Positions 31,356 to 41,461 of a stretch of DNA of 64,000 nucleotides are shown here, one piece after another. The DNA is from Mycobacterium sp. EPa45 (GTDB lineage Bacteria > Actinomycetota > Actinomycetes > Mycobacteriales > Mycobacteriaceae). Positions within the stretch are counted from its first letter, which is position 1; each line of letters begins with the position of its first letter. The notes below the pieces were generated by a model, which was not told the DNA's origin, did not search any database, and saw nothing but the letters and a program-made list of their open reading frames with translations. The stretch is taken from contig NZ_CP011773.1 of the NCBI RefSeq assembly GCF_001021385.1, positions 1,674,001 through 1,738,000 on the forward strand, written 5' to 3'. Position numbers and translations under genes: made by a program.

Positions 31356-32369
31356 TCAGTACGCCGCGGCTTCTGACAACGCGGCCAGCAGCCGCCGCGC
31401 CGCCGCGACTCGGTGCGCCGGTGCGCCGGTCAGTGCGTCGAGCGCGCATTCCGGGTCGGCCGGGGGTCCCATATGGCCGCAGCCGCGCGGGCAGTCTGCG
31501 ATGACATCAGCCAGATCCGAAAATGCCCTCAGAACGTCATCGGGCTCGATGTGGGCCAACCCGAACGATCTGATGCCCGGGGTGTCGACCACCCAGCCGC
31601 CGCCCGGCAGCGGCAATGCCACCGACTGGGTGGAGGTGTGTTTGCCCTTGCCGACGCCCGACACCTCGCCGGTGACGCGGTGCGCCTGCGGCACAAGACG
31701 ATTGACCAGCGTCGACTTACCGACTCCGGAGTGGCCGAGCAGCACGGTGACCTTGCCGACCAACAATTCCTCGACTTCGTCGAGGGGGTCATCGCGCCCG
31801 GCGGTGATCACGGTGAGATCCAGATCGCTGAACTGCGCGGCGAACTCCTCGGGGGAGGCCAGATCGGTCTTGGTCAGGCACAGGATCGGGCGCAGGCCGC
31901 CGGCATACGCCGCGATGAGCGTCCGGTCCACCAGGCCGGTGCGCGGTGGGGGATCGGCCAGGGCCACCACGACCAACAGCTGGTCGGCGTTGGCGACCAC
32001 CACCCGTTCGGTGGGGTCGGTGTCATCGGCGGTGCGGCGCAACACCGTTCGCCGGTCACCCCGGCGCACGATGCGGGCCAGTGTGTCGGGCCGCCCGGTC
32101 AGGTCACCGACGATGTCGACCTGATCGCCGACGACAATGGGGGTTCGGCCCAGTTCGCGGGCACGCATCGCGGTGACATGCCGGTCCGGATCGCCGTCGA
32201 GCACGCAGCCCCACCGGCCGCGGTCGACGGTGACAACCATCGCCGAGGCGGCATCGGCATGCTCGGGACGGGTTTTGGTGCGGGGACGCGAGCCACGGCC
32301 CGACCGGATCTTGACGTCGGATTCGTCGTACTCGCGTGGGCTCAACCGACCCCCACCATCTCGGCCCAC
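31356..32369 (-). CDS. rsgA: Small ribosomal subunit biogenesis GTPase RsgA
   Basis: This 337-residue protein has a circularly permuted GTPase order: G4 (LTKTDL) comes before G1 (GHSGVGKST) and G3 (DTPG). A C-terminal zinc site has Cys and His in [16 protein letters not shown]. An N-terminal OB-fold binds RNA. RsgA helps late 30S assembly. The GTG start at 32369 lies inside the aroA coding end (28-base overlap), so the pair is an operon, as with Rv3227-Rv3228. Confidence 0.92.
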   Translation of the reverse strand: MGRDGGGRLSPREYDESDVKIRSGRGSRPRTKTRPEHADAASAMVVTVDRGRWGCVLDGDPDRHVTAMRARELGRTPIVVGDQVDIVGDLTGRPDTLARIVRRGDRRTVLRRTADDTDPTERVVVANADQLLVVVALADPPPRTGLVDRTLIAAYAGGLRPILCLTKTDLASPEEFAAQFSDLDLTVITAGRDDPLDEVEELLVGKVTVLLGHSGVGKSTLVNRLVPQAHRVTGEVSGVGKGKHTSTQSVALPLPGGGWVVDTPGIRSFGLAHIEPDDVLRAFSDLADVIADCPRGCGHMGPPADPECALDALTGAPAHRVAAARRLLAALSEAAAY

Positions 32370-33637
32370 AGCTGTGGGAATTCTGGCAGCGTTTTGGCGG
32401 TGGTTGCAATGTCCTCGACGGCGACGCCGGGTACCCGCAGCCCGATGATGGCTCCCGCCATCGCCATTCGGTGATCAGCATAGGAATGCCAGGTGCCGGC
32501 ATGCAAGGGCGTCGCGGTGATCACCAGGCCGTCGTCGGTCTCGGTGCACTCGCCGCCGAGGCCGCCGATCTCGGCGCGCAGCGCCGCCAGCCGGTCGGTT
32601 TCGTGGCCGCGCAGATGGGCGATGCCGGTCAGCCGCGACACCGAGCCCGGTGCGGCCAGTGCGGCCAGGGCGGCCACCGCGGGGGCCAGCTCACCCACCT
32701 CGTGCAGATCCACGTCAAAGCCGCCGTAGGTCTCGGGACCCCGCACCTCGAGGTGCGAATCCGACTGGCTCACAGTCGATCCCATCAGCTGCAGGATGCC
32801 CAGGATTGTATCGGCGGGCTGCACGCTGGCCGACGGCCAGCCGGTGATGCCCACCGCGCCACCGGTCACCACGGCCGCGGCCAGGAACGGTACCGAGTTG
32901 GACAGATCCGGCTCGACGTCCCACTGCCGGGCCGCAATCGGCCCGGGTGCCACCCGCCACTCGTTGGTGACGGTGTCGTCGACATCGACGCCGGCCTCGC
33001 GCAACATCGCCACGGTCATCGCGATGTGCGGGGCCGAGGGCACCGAGGTGCCGGTGTGCACAACGGTCAGCCCCTCGGTGAACGCCGCGCCGGACAACAG
33101 CAGACCCGAGACGAACTGCGAGGAACTCGACGCGTCGATATGTACCGTGCCGCCCTTGACCGCGCCGCGGCCGTGAACGTGAAACGGCAGCCCGCTTGCG
33201 TCGATGTCGACACCCAGCCCGCGCATCGCGTCGAGCAGGGGAGCGATCGGGCGTGCCCTGGCCTGCTCGTCGCCGTCGAATTCGACGACCGCGGTGCTCA
33301 GCGCCGCCAGCGGCGGCACGAAGCGCAACACCGTTCCCGCCAGTCCACAGTCGATGCGCGCCTGACGGCCCGGGTTGAGCGCCCCGCTGACCACCAGCTC
33401 GGGGCCTTCGCCGGCCACGGCGATACCGAGCGCCTGAATCGCCCCGATCATGAGGTTGGTGTCGCGGCTGCGCAGTGCGCCGCGGATCGTGGAGTCACCC
33501 TGACCCTGGGCCGCGGCCAGCGCCGCGAGCACCAGGGTGCGGTTGGTCTGCGATTTCGAGCCGGGCACCGTGACCGTGGCGACGACGGCCTCCACCGCTG
33601 ACGGCGCTGCCCACAACTCGGTGCTCACGGCATACAT
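32342..33637 (-). CDS. aroA: 3-phosphoshikimate 1-carboxyvinyltransferase (EPSP synthase)
   Basis: This 431-residue shikimate-pathway enzyme joins PEP to shikimate-3-phosphate. Signatures are PGSKSQTNR (near residue 25), [10 protein letters not shown] (the PEP/glyphosate loop), [12 protein letters not shown] and LRGHETDRL. The loop reads GLAGT rather than the common GNAGT, as in other mycobacteria. ATG 33637 is used; GTG 33628 is an alternative. It is divergent from the SRAP gene with 35 bases between starts. Confidence 0.94.
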   Translation of the reverse strand: MYAVSTELWAAPSAVEAVVATVTVPGSKSQTNRTLVLAALAAAQGQGDSTIRGALRSRDTNLMIGAIQALGIAVAGEGPELVVSGALNPGRQARIDCGLAGTVLRFVPPLAALSTAVVEFDGDEQARARPIAPLLDAMRGLGVDIDASGLPFHVHGRGAVKGGTVHIDASSSSQFVSGLLLSGAAFTEGLTVVHTGTSVPSAPHIAMTVAMLREAGVDVDDTVTNEWRVAPGPIAARQWDVEPDLSNSVPFLAAAVVTGGAVGITGWPSASVQPADTILGILQLMGSTVSQSDSHLEVRGPETYGGFDVDLHEVGELAPAVAALAALAAPGSVSRLTGIAHLRGHETDRLAALRAEIGGLGGECTETDDGLVITATPLHAGTWHSYADHRMAMAGAIIGLRVPGVAVEDIATTAKTLPEFPQLWAEMVGVG

Positions 33638-33672
33638 CCTGCCCTGTCGGCATCGTGCGCCACCATGGAGTC

Positions 33673-34437
33673 ATGTGCGGACGATTCGCAGTGACCACCG
33701 ACCCGGCGCTGCTGGCCGAGAAGATCAACGCCATCGACGAGGCGACTAACGCGGCCAAGGAGGCGCGGGGACCCAACTACAACGTGGCCCCGACGGCCAC
33801 CATCGCCACCGTGGTGAGCCGACACGACCAGCCCGACGACACCCCGACCCGGCGGGTTCGGTTGATGCGCTGGGGCCTGGTGCCGCCCTGGGTGAAGGCG
33901 ACCGCGGACGGCACCCCGGAGAACAAGGGTCCGTTGCTGATCAATGCCCGCGCCGAGAAGGTCACCAGCTCACCGGCATTTCGGGCGTCGGCCAAGAGCA
34001 AGCGCTGTCTGGTCCCGATGGATGGTTACTACGAGTGGAAGCCCAACCCTGATAGCCCGGCAGGCAAGAAGGCCCGCAAGACGCCGTACTTCATGCACCG
34101 CGCCGACGGCGAACCGCTGTTCATGGCCGGGCTGTGGTCGGTCTGGAAAGCAAATGACGAGGCGTCGCCGCTGCTGACGTGCACGATCATCACCACTGAT
34201 GCGGTCGGCGAGCTCGCGGAGATCCACGACCGGATGCCCTTGGTGCTCGAGGAGCGGGACTGGGACCGGTGGCTGAATCCCGATCAGCCCGCAGACACCG
34301 ACCTGCTGTCCGCACCGCCCGACATCGCCGACATCGACGTGCGCGAGGTCTCCACACTGGTCAACAGCGTTCGCAACAACGGCCCAGAGCTCATCGAGCC
34401 CGCCGATCCACACAACCAACCGGTTGGCCTGTTCTAG
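33673..34437 (+). CDS. SRAP/HMCES-family abasic site processing protein
   Basis: This 254-residue protein begins MCGRF. In this family, Cys2 is exposed by Met removal and forms a thiazolidine crosslink with abasic sites in single-stranded DNA. ATG 33673 must therefore be the start, not the in-frame GTG at 33655. YNVAPTATI, INARAEKV and EIHDRMP carry the other conserved active-site residues. It corresponds to Rv3226c and marks the end of the conserved block in this window. Confidence 0.93.
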   Translation: MCGRFAVTTDPALLAEKINAIDEATNAAKEARGPNYNVAPTATIATVVSRHDQPDDTPTRRVRLMRWGLVPPWVKATADGTPENKGPLLINARAEKVTSSPAFRASAKSKRCLVPMDGYYEWKPNPDSPAGKKARKTPYFMHRADGEPLFMAGLWSVWKANDEASPLLTCTIITTDAVGELAEIHDRMPLVLEERDWDRWLNPDQPADTDLLSAPPDIADIDVREVSTLVNSVRNNGPELIEPADPHNQPVGLF

Positions 34438-34493
34438 CGACTCGGCGCCGGTTAGGCTCACAGCCAAGATCCCGACCAGCGAGAGGAGCGGCC

Positions 34494-36032
34494 ATGACCG
34501 CGGTCGAGCCCAAGGCCGATAAAGCCACCATCACCGTGCACAATCCCGCGGACGGCCGCGTCGCCGGCACCGTGCCGATCGAAGGCCCGGACGCCGTTGC
34601 GGCCAAGGCCACCGAGCTGCGGTTGTTCCAGACCGAGTGGGAGGAGATCGGCCCGCGCGGCCGCAAGGTCTGGATGTACAAGTGGCAGGACTGGATCCTC
34701 GACAACGCCGACCACCTCACCGAGGTGCTGATGTCGGAGACCGGAAAGTCGCACGGCGACGCCAAGCTGGAGCCGGTGGCCCTGGCGGACTCCATCAAGT
34801 ACTGGGCCGGCAATGCCGAGGAGTTCCTCGCCGATCGGCACCCCAAGGCGCACAACCTTCTGTTCAAGGTGAAGAAGCTGACGACTGTCTACCGGCCGTA
34901 CCCGCTGGTGGGGATCATCGAGCCGTGGAACTTCCCCCTGGCGATGCTGGCCCTGGACGTCGTGCCCGCGCTGGCCTCCGGCGCCGCGGTGCTCCTGAAA
35001 CCCTCTGAGGTGACGCCACTCTCGGCCGTCGAGTTCGCCCGCGGCTGGACCGAGGTCGGTGCTCCGCCGGTGCTCGGGCTGGCGACCGGATACGGCGAGA
35101 CGGGCGCGGCGGTGATCAACAACGCCGACTACGTCCACTTCACCGGCTCGACGGCCACCGGCCGCAAGGTCGCGGTGGCCTGTGCCGAGCAACTCAAACC
35201 GTTCAGTCTCGAGCTCGGCGGGAAGGACCCGGCGATCGTGCTGGCCGACGCCGACATCGACCGCGCTGCCAACGGCATCGCCTGGGGCGGGATGTTCAAC
35301 TCCGGGCAGGTGTGCATCTCGGTGGAGCGGGTCTACGTCGAGGCTCCGGTCTACGACGAGTTCGTCGCGAAGTTGACCGCCAACGTACGCAACATCAAGC
35401 AGGGACAGGAAGACTCGGGCTTCAAGTACGACACCGGCGCCATGGCCACGGCCGCGCAGCGCGATATCGTCGGCCGCCACGTCCAGGAGGCCGTTGACGC
35501 GGGGGCGCGGGTGCTGACCGGCGGTAAGCCGACCGGCGTCGGGACGTTCTTCGAGCCGACGGTGCTCGCGGACGTGACCCCCACCATGACCTGCATCGCG
35601 GAGGAGACGTTCGGTCCGACGCTTCCGGTGGTGAAGGTCGCCGACGAAGAAGAAGCCATTCGGCTGGCGAACGATTCGCAGTACGGGCTGTCGGCGACGG
35701 TGTGGACCGGCGATGTCGAGCGCGGCGAGCGGGTGGCCCGACGGTTGGAATGCGGTGCGGTCAACGTCAACGATGCGCTGGCCAACGTGTTCTGCCCGTC
35801 GCTGCCGATGGGCGGGTGGAAGAACTCCGGTATCGGTTACCGGTCCGGGGGCGCGAGCGGTCTGATCAAGTTCTGCCGCCAGCAGGCCATCACCTCGCCG
35901 AAGGTTCCGACGCAGAAGTCTGAGTTGATGTGGTACTCGTCGTCGAAGCGACAGGGTCAGCTCGCTCTGGCGGCGATGCGCGCAATGGCCGGTAAGGGTG
36001 TGCGGCGCTTCGGGATTCGCCCGAAGAAGTAA
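34494..36032 (+). CDS. Aldehyde dehydrogenase family protein
   Basis: This 512-residue NAD(P)-dependent enzyme oxidises aldehydes to acids. IEPWNFPLAML marks the cofactor pocket, LELGGKDPAIV contains the general-base Glu and NSGQVCISVERV the nucleophilic Cys. The C-terminal basic tail (GVRRFGIRPKK) extends past the usual domain. ATG 34494 has a GAGAGGAG site; in-frame sequence upstream lies inside the SRAP gene. The substrate is unknown. A hairpin terminator follows, then a TetR gene that may regulate it. Confidence 0.9.
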   Translation: MTAVEPKADKATITVHNPADGRVAGTVPIEGPDAVAAKATELRLFQTEWEEIGPRGRKVWMYKWQDWILDNADHLTEVLMSETGKSHGDAKLEPVALADSIKYWAGNAEEFLADRHPKAHNLLFKVKKLTTVYRPYPLVGIIEPWNFPLAMLALDVVPALASGAAVLLKPSEVTPLSAVEFARGWTEVGAPPVLGLATGYGETGAAVINNADYVHFTGSTATGRKVAVACAEQLKPFSLELGGKDPAIVLADADIDRAANGIAWGGMFNSGQVCISVERVYVEAPVYDEFVAKLTANVRNIKQGQEDSGFKYDTGAMATAAQRDIVGRHVQEAVDAGARVLTGGKPTGVGTFFEPTVLADVTPTMTCIAEETFGPTLPVVKVADEEEAIRLANDSQYGLSATVWTGDVERGERVARRLECGAVNVNDALANVFCPSLPMGGWKNSGIGYRSGGASGLIKFCRQQAITSPKVPTQKSELMWYSSSKRQGQLALAAMRAMAGKGVRRFGIRPKK

Positions 36033-36037
36033 GCATC

Positions 36038-36059
36038 GACGGCGCTCCCCAGCGCCGTC
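36038..36059 (+). terminator. Hairpin terminator after the aldehyde dehydrogenase
   Basis: Perfect nine-base arms GACGGCGCT (36038-36046) and AGCGCCGTC (36051-36059) enclose CCCC, starting five bases after the stop. Confidence 0.7.
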
Positions 36060-36063
36060 ATCG

Positions 36064-36085
36064 ATCCTGGTCAGTCGATCAGGAT
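36064..36085. promoter_or_regulatory. Inverted repeat upstream of the TetR gene
   Basis: ATCCTG (36064-36069) and CAGGAT (36080-36085) form an inverted repeat with further matching inner bases (TC/GA). It ends 14 bases before the chosen start of the TetR gene, a typical autoregulatory operator position. Confidence 0.45.
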
Positions 36086-36098
36086 GCTAATGTGCCGT

Positions 36099-36731
36099 AT
36101 GACTACCGCGGCGCGCAAAGACAGGCCAGCCAAGCCGGGTCCTCGGCGTGCCACCGCCAGCCCGAAAGTCGATGACGGCGGGACTCGGCAGCGGCTCATC
36201 GAGGCCACGGCGGAGATCATGCACGACGAAGGTTATGCCGCGGCCACCTCGCGGCGCGTTGCGACGAAGGCCGGTGTGAAACAGGCACTGGTCTACTACT
36301 ACTTCCCGACCATGGACGATCTCTTCCTGGCGGTGTTGCGGTCCGGGGCGGAGGCCGCGCTGGACCAATTGCGGAAGGTGCTCACCGAGGAGGATCCGCT
36401 GCAGGCGCTGTGGCGGATCAACAGTGATCCACGGCAGACGGTGATGAGTACCGAACTCATGGCTCTGGCAAATCATCGCAAGGTGATCGGCGCCGAACTG
36501 CGGAACTTCGCCGAACGGGTGCGAGATATCGAGACAGCGGCGGTGACGATGTCGCTGCGTTCCTATGGCGTCGACCTCGAGGCGTATCCGCCAGTGGTGA
36601 TCTCGATGCTGGTTGCGCAGATCGCCCGAAGTGTCGGCAACGAGAGCGCGGTCGGATTGACGCGCGGACACGCCGAGCTGGAGCAATTCGTCCAGGCTCA
36701 GTTTGCGATGCTCTCCGGGAAGCAGTCCTGA
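36099..36731 (+). CDS. TetR-family transcriptional regulator
   Basis: This 210-residue regulator has a basic N-terminus (KPGPRRATASPK) and a TetR helix-turn-helix with TSRRVATKAGVKQALVYYYF, about residues 53-72. The rest is an all-helical effector domain. ATG 36099 is chosen; ATG 36084 is possible but overlaps the candidate operator. It lies between an aldehyde dehydrogenase and a secreted beta-propeller gene, both in the same direction, either of which could be a target. Confidence 0.87.
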   Translation: MTTAARKDRPAKPGPRRATASPKVDDGGTRQRLIEATAEIMHDEGYAAATSRRVATKAGVKQALVYYYFPTMDDLFLAVLRSGAEAALDQLRKVLTEEDPLQALWRINSDPRQTVMSTELMALANHRKVIGAELRNFAERVRDIETAAVTMSLRSYGVDLEAYPPVVISMLVAQIARSVGNESAVGLTRGHAELEQFVQAQFAMLSGKQS

Positions 36732-36938
36732 TCGATCGACAGATCGACTCGGCAGGCACCGTGAACCAGGCATCACGCCGGGGCAGGCATCTGCGGGCGC
36801 CGGCGATTGGCTAGGACCGTGGTGGCCGGGCGGTGAACAGATCGGTCCGTAAAGCCCTCTACTGCAACGTGTTCTAGCTGTGGTTCCTGACGCCGTGCGC
36901 ATCGGAACACGCCGGGTTACTCATTTGCGCCGAACTTC

Positions 36939-36999
36939 TTGACACGCCGTCGCGCCCCCTGCTATGAAGTTCATCACATTAAAGTTGATCGATCGATCA
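36939..36999 (+). promoter_or_regulatory. Promoter and palindrome upstream of the beta-propeller gene
   Basis: TTGACA (36939-36944), an 18-base spacer and TATGAA (36963-36968) form a good promoter. A perfect 14-base palindrome, TGATCGATCGATCA (36986-36999), lies just after the expected transcription start, where a repressor would block elongation. The neighbouring TetR protein is a candidate binder. The 293-base gap 36732-37024 contains no gene. Confidence 0.6.
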
Positions 37000-37024
37000 G
37001 CATTTCTCATCTCGGAGGCACGCC

Positions 37025-39535
37025 ATGTCGGACGTCGGTATACGCGTCAACCCGCTTTTCATTTCGGCCCCTTCAGGGGCGCTGCAGCATTGCGGACCAT
37101 CGCAGGGCGCCGCGCGATCGGCCGTGAAATTCGGCGGATACGGCGGAATGGCAGTCGCCATATGGCTGTTCAGCGCCCTGGCTGCGGGTTATGGGGTCGC
37201 CTCCGCCGACACGGGGTCCGACTCGTCCGGTGCGGCGTCGTCGTCCGCTTCGTCTTCTGACTCCGCGGGCGGTGGCGGTGCGGCATCGGCGCACTCCGGG
37301 CGCCGCGCCACAGGTGGCGTCAAGCCGCATGCCACGTCCGGGAAGTCGGCTGCTGGTCAGGTGACCAGCGGCGGCGGGTCGAAGTCCAGCACCCCGCCCC
37401 CGACGCGTACCGCCGCCGCGACGTCGCCGTCGCCGGTTTCCGCCGCCGTTGCCGAGTCGAAGATCGCCCGGCCGACGGCAGCGGTCACCGACACCAGATC
37501 GACCAGTGTCGTGCAACCGACGACCGGCACCGCTCACGCAGCGTTGGCGATTCATCCGACCGCTGCGGCGGTAAATGCGAAGGCGACGCCGAACGCAGCG
37601 GCACCGGCCGGGCCGGTTGACTTCCTCAACCATGTCATCACGTCGCTGCTCAACCCCTTCCTCAACCCGCCGCCGGACACCCCGGGGCCGTTGGTGCCGC
37701 TGGTCTGGTCAGTGCTCGGTGCGGTGCGCCGCGACCTGTTCAACCAGGCGCCGACGATCTCTGACCCGACCACCACGGTGCAGACCGGACAAACCGTGAC
37801 CGGCAGCATCGGCGCCACCGACATCGAAGGTGACGCGCTGAAGTACACCGTCACCCAGGGGCCGAGGTACGGCACCCTCACGATCGACCAGGTCACCGGC
37901 AACTACACCTACACCCCAGACGACATCAACTACACTGCCGCGCAGACGGATTCATTTACGGTGACGGTTTCTGACGGCAAGTTCAACATTCTGACGCCGC
38001 TGAGCTCACACAGCGCTCAGGCCAGCGAGGGCGTGACGGTGCTCAATCCCACTGTGCAGCGGGCCATCCTGGCCATGCCCGCCGGCGTGACCAAACCGGT
38101 CAACCCGCGCTACTCCGAAGACGGGCAGTCCATCTACTTCGCGGCGACCCCGGCGGCCGGCGGTCGCCAGGAGATATATCAGATCAACATCGACGGTACG
38201 AACGCGACGTGCCTGACCTGTGGTGTCGCCCCGAGCGTGACCGCGAATCTGGGCAAGCCGGTTCCGTTCACCGACGGATCCGGTCGGGTTGTGGTGCTCG
38301 TGGACAGTGGCGCCCAGTCGGGACCGACGTATTCCGTTCTGCAACAAGGTGACAGCGGAGCCGAGCTGATCCCGATCGTGACGCCTGCCGGAGCGCCGGG
38401 CGTCATCTCCATCAACGCCCAACGTGAGCTGCGGATCTCGCCGGACGGGCAGCATGTACTCTTCAGCCGGATCATGCTCAACGGCGCCACCGGTGTCCTG
38501 CAGATCGTTCCGGTCGTGGGCGGCCTGGAGTACAACGCCGCCACCAACACCTACGACGTCACCGACCCGCGGGTGGTGTTCCCCACCGGCGAGGGCAAGC
38601 AGTGGACGCCGGACGGCAAGGGCGTGGTCATCCTCGGCGGCTCCTACGAGCAGGGCAATGCCGACGACATCGTCGTCGATTTGGCCACCGGCGGCATCAC
38701 CCGCGTTACTGCCAACCTCGACTACGACGAGGACATGGACTACTCACCCAACCAGCAGTGGATCGCAATTGGCAGTACCCGCGGCCTCAACGCGCTGACG
38801 CCGATGACCAGGATCGTGCGGCAGAGCCTACTGCCGGTGTACGTAGCCGCGCCGGTCTACGGCTACTACGCGACTCCGGTCAATGTCTCCAACCAGGAGT
38901 GGGCGGTCGCCGTTGGGGATGAACTCAACCGGGAGAACGGAATTCCGCTCTTCGACACCGGTGACGGGTGGGCCGCGCGAAGCATGCCCAGTTGGAACAC
39001 CGACGGAACCGCGGTGACGTTCTGGGAATCCAGCGTCTCCGATCCCACGAAGTCGCGGCTGGTGATCGCAAACCTGAAGTACACCACCAGTGTTGGGCCG
39101 GCGGCGGCCGACCGGACCACTCCGGATTCGTCATCGTGGGCGCCGGCGCTGAGCACCTACCATCCCAGCACTACACCGCTGGATCCGGTCGGCAGCTACA
39201 ACGGCGTAGGCGGCGGCACCGCGGTGGTCACCGAGGCGCCGGACAGCGCGAATCCGGGCCGGACCATCCGGACGGTCACGTACAACAATTACGTGAACGA
39301 GGACGGGATGATCCTGAACGGCACCGAGTCGGCCGACTACCTGCCCAACCAGTCGTCGGTGCACTACCTCGCCAACATCACTGTGACGGGCGCGCACACC
39401 GGCTACCTGCACGCCGATGCGACCATCAACGCTTTCCAGCAGACGCTGACCGGCTACATCGTGTCCAACGTCGACGGCGACATCGAGGGCCTGCCGGATC
39501 CGGCCAGGGCCGCCGACTCGCAGCAGAGCGCCTAG
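37025..39535 (+). CDS. Secreted Ig-like/beta-propeller protein
   Basis: This 836-residue exported protein has a long N-terminus with a signal-like hydrophobic stretch (MAVAIWLFSALAAGYGVASA, about residues 42-61). A low-complexity Ser/Ala/Thr/Pro region runs to about 190. A cadherin- or tandem-95-like domain follows (NQAPTISDPTTTVQTGQTV, ATDIEGDALKYTV, NYTYTPDD). From about residue 345, repeated blades such as NPRYSEDGQSIYFAATP and LRISPDGQHVLFSRI resemble TolB/PD40 propellers. About 150 C-terminal residues are unassigned. GGAGG lies 6 bases before ATG 37025. The function is unknown; surface adhesion or binding is conceivable. Confidence 0.82.
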   Translation: MSDVGIRVNPLFISAPSGALQHCGPSQGAARSAVKFGGYGGMAVAIWLFSALAAGYGVASADTGSDSSGAASSSASSSDSAGGGGAASAHSGRRATGGVKPHATSGKSAAGQVTSGGGSKSSTPPPTRTAAATSPSPVSAAVAESKIARPTAAVTDTRSTSVVQPTTGTAHAALAIHPTAAAVNAKATPNAAAPAGPVDFLNHVITSLLNPFLNPPPDTPGPLVPLVWSVLGAVRRDLFNQAPTISDPTTTVQTGQTVTGSIGATDIEGDALKYTVTQGPRYGTLTIDQVTGNYTYTPDDINYTAAQTDSFTVTVSDGKFNILTPLSSHSAQASEGVTVLNPTVQRAILAMPAGVTKPVNPRYSEDGQSIYFAATPAAGGRQEIYQINIDGTNATCLTCGVAPSVTANLGKPVPFTDGSGRVVVLVDSGAQSGPTYSVLQQGDSGAELIPIVTPAGAPGVISINAQRELRISPDGQHVLFSRIMLNGATGVLQIVPVVGGLEYNAATNTYDVTDPRVVFPTGEGKQWTPDGKGVVILGGSYEQGNADDIVVDLATGGITRVTANLDYDEDMDYSPNQQWIAIGSTRGLNALTPMTRIVRQSLLPVYVAAPVYGYYATPVNVSNQEWAVAVGDELNRENGIPLFDTGDGWAARSMPSWNTDGTAVTFWESSVSDPTKSRLVIANLKYTTSVGPAAADRTTPDSSSWAPALSTYHPSTTPLDPVGSYNGVGGGTAVVTEAPDSANPGRTIRTVTYNNYVNEDGMILNGTESADYLPNQSSVHYLANITVTGAHTGYLHADATINAFQQTLTGYIVSNVDGDIEGLPDPARAADSQQSA

Positions 39536-40389
39536 GGATTGCGATAGCCGGGCGGGTTGGGGGTGTCGACCCACAGGTCCACCCCCAACTCGGAACCCGG
39601 CACGCAGTCGTAGACCGACAGGTCGCTGACGCCGGCGTCCACCAGCACGTCTTCGCACAACAGTGTCTGGCCCGTGTACTCACGGGCCGGCTTGGTCAGC
39701 ACGGCGTACGCGGCATCGGAGTAGACCTCGGGCTTGCGGGAGCGGGCCATCGCCTCGTCACCGCCCAGCAGATTCTGCACCGCCGCGGTGGCGACCATGG
39801 TGCGCGGCCACAGCGTGTTGGAAGCGATGCCGGCATCGCGCATCTCCTCGGCAATCCCCAATGCGCACAACGTCATTCCGAACTTCGCCATCATGTACGG
39901 AGTCGGCTTGAGCCACTGTGATTCCAGCCGGATCGGCGGGGACAGCGTGAGGATGTGCGGGTTCTCCCGGCCCTTCATGTGCGGGATGCAGGCCTGCGAG
40001 ACGGAGTAGGTGCCGCGCACCTGGATTCCGTTCATCAGGTCGAACCGCTTGAGCGGCACCTCCTCGATGGAGCCGAGGTTGATGGCCGACGCGTTGTTGA
40101 CGCAGATGTCGATGCCGCCGAACTGCTCGACAGCCTTGGCTACAGCAGAGGCCACCGAGTCACCGTCGCGGACGTCGCCGACGATCGGCAGGGCCTGGCC
40201 ACCGACCTCCTCGATCTCCTTGGCGGCGGTGTAGATGGTCCCGGGCAGCTTGGGATGCGGCTCGGTGGTCTTGGCCACCAGTGCGATGTTGGCGCCGTCG
40301 GCCGCGACGCGCTTGGCGATGGCCAGGCCGATGCCGCGGCTGGCTCCCGAGATGAACATGGTCTTGCCGGAGAAGGGTTTGCCTGCCAT
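39532..40389 (-). CDS. SDR family oxidoreductase (HSDL2-like)
   Basis: This 285-residue short-chain dehydrogenase has the NADP-binding motif ISGASRGIGLAIAKR near the N-terminus and NNASAIN after it. The catalytic Tyr-Lys is in PYMMAKFGMTL (Y-x3-K). The expected Ser lies in LTLSPP. It resembles hydroxysteroid dehydrogenase-like protein 2 enzymes. ATG 40389 is chosen over GTG 40398. Its stop overlaps the convergent beta-propeller gene by four bases. Confidence 0.87.
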   Translation of the reverse strand: MAGKPFSGKTMFISGASRGIGLAIAKRVAADGANIALVAKTTEPHPKLPGTIYTAAKEIEEVGGQALPIVGDVRDGDSVASAVAKAVEQFGGIDICVNNASAINLGSIEEVPLKRFDLMNGIQVRGTYSVSQACIPHMKGRENPHILTLSPPIRLESQWLKPTPYMMAKFGMTLCALGIAEEMRDAGIASNTLWPRTMVATAAVQNLLGGDEAMARSRKPEVYSDAAYAVLTKPAREYTGQTLLCEDVLVDAGVSDLSVYDCVPGSELGVDLWVDTPNPPGYRNP

Positions 40390-40433
40390 GCCTGCCACCT
40401 TATTCGGCGCCGATGTCGCATGACCAGGGGCAC

Positions 40434-41354
40434 TCAGACCCGCGCCGAGTTCTCCACGATGATCTCACAGGCGGCGTCGTAGAACGCGCTGATCAGCGTC
40501 GAGAACGACAGCTGAAAGGGATAGATCATGTGCACGTCGAGCGGCTCGAGGCTCCACTCCGGCAGCACGGGCACGAGGCTACCGTCGCGCAGCTCGTTGG
40601 TGCAGATGATCTGGTTCGGCATCGCGCCGATGCCCAGCCCCTGAAGAATGTATTGCTTGCACACCTGAAAGCTGTTGGCGCGGGCCCGCACTACGGGCGA
40701 CAGTTCGTAACGCCGTTTGTGTTTGGTCACGGTGAGTTTGCGTGTCCGGTCGGACAGACCGAAGTCGATGTACGGTAGCGAGTTCAGCTCAGAGGGTGTG
40801 GCGATCGGGCCGCCCAGCTGCTGCAGATACTCTGGTGAGGCGCACAGAAAGAGGTTGAGACTGAACGCCTTCCGTGCGATGAGCGTCGAATCCTGCAGCG
40901 GCCCGGTTCCAAAGACGACGTCGAATCCGTCGTGGACAGGGTGAACCTGGTCGTCGACCAGCCGGATGTCGAGTCGGGAATGCGGATAGCGGCTCAGAAA
41001 CGTCGCCCCGACTCGTGACGCATAATCGACGCCGATAAAGATCGGCATGGCTACCCGCAGCTCGCCCTGCGGCTCTTGCTTACTGCCTTCGGCCAGCGCG
41101 CGAACGCCATTCGCTTCGGTCAGGATCTTCACCCCGTGCTCGTAGATCTTCTCGCCGAGATCGGTGACGGTGAGCTGACGGGTGTTCATCCGTAGCAATT
41201 TGATCCCCAGATCAGACTCCAGCTTGCTCAGCTTTCGGCTCACCGTCGATTTGGGCATGCCGAGCGCCGTTGCGGCCTTGGACACGCTGCGGCACTCCAC
41301 CACCTTGCCGAATATCAGCAGTGCGTCCACGTCGAACGGAAGGTTCTGCTCCAT
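40434..41354 (-). CDS. LysR-family transcriptional regulator
   Basis: This 306-residue regulator has an N-terminal winged helix (SVSKAATALGMPKSTVSRKLSKLE, about residues 23-46) and a periplasmic-binding-like effector domain. It is divergent from the Rieske oxygenase operon with 107 bases between the starts, the classical LysR arrangement, so it most likely activates 41462-45222 in response to a pathway compound. Confidence 0.92.
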   Translation of the reverse strand: MEQNLPFDVDALLIFGKVVECRSVSKAATALGMPKSTVSRKLSKLESDLGIKLLRMNTRQLTVTDLGEKIYEHGVKILTEANGVRALAEGSKQEPQGELRVAMPIFIGVDYASRVGATFLSRYPHSRLDIRLVDDQVHPVHDGFDVVFGTGPLQDSTLIARKAFSLNLFLCASPEYLQQLGGPIATPSELNSLPYIDFGLSDRTRKLTVTKHKRRYELSPVVRARANSFQVCKQYILQGLGIGAMPNQIICTNELRDGSLVPVLPEWSLEPLDVHMIYPFQLSFSTLISAFYDAACEIIVENSARV

Positions 41355-41375
41355 CCGCGCGAGTGTTCCAGATGT

Positions 41376-41390
41376 GCAACAGCCTGTTGC
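41376..41390. promoter_or_regulatory. Candidate LysR operator
   Basis: A perfect inverted repeat GCAACA (41376-41381)/TGTTGC (41385-41390) with a three-base centre lies in the divergent region, 21 bases from the LysR start. It is probably where the LysR protein binds. Confidence 0.5.
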
Positions 41391-41461
41391 GATTTCGCCA
41401 CTATCTAGCTGCTTTTGTCAGGTGCTACGTTCGGCCTCTAGGCCTGGATGGGAGCACTCTC

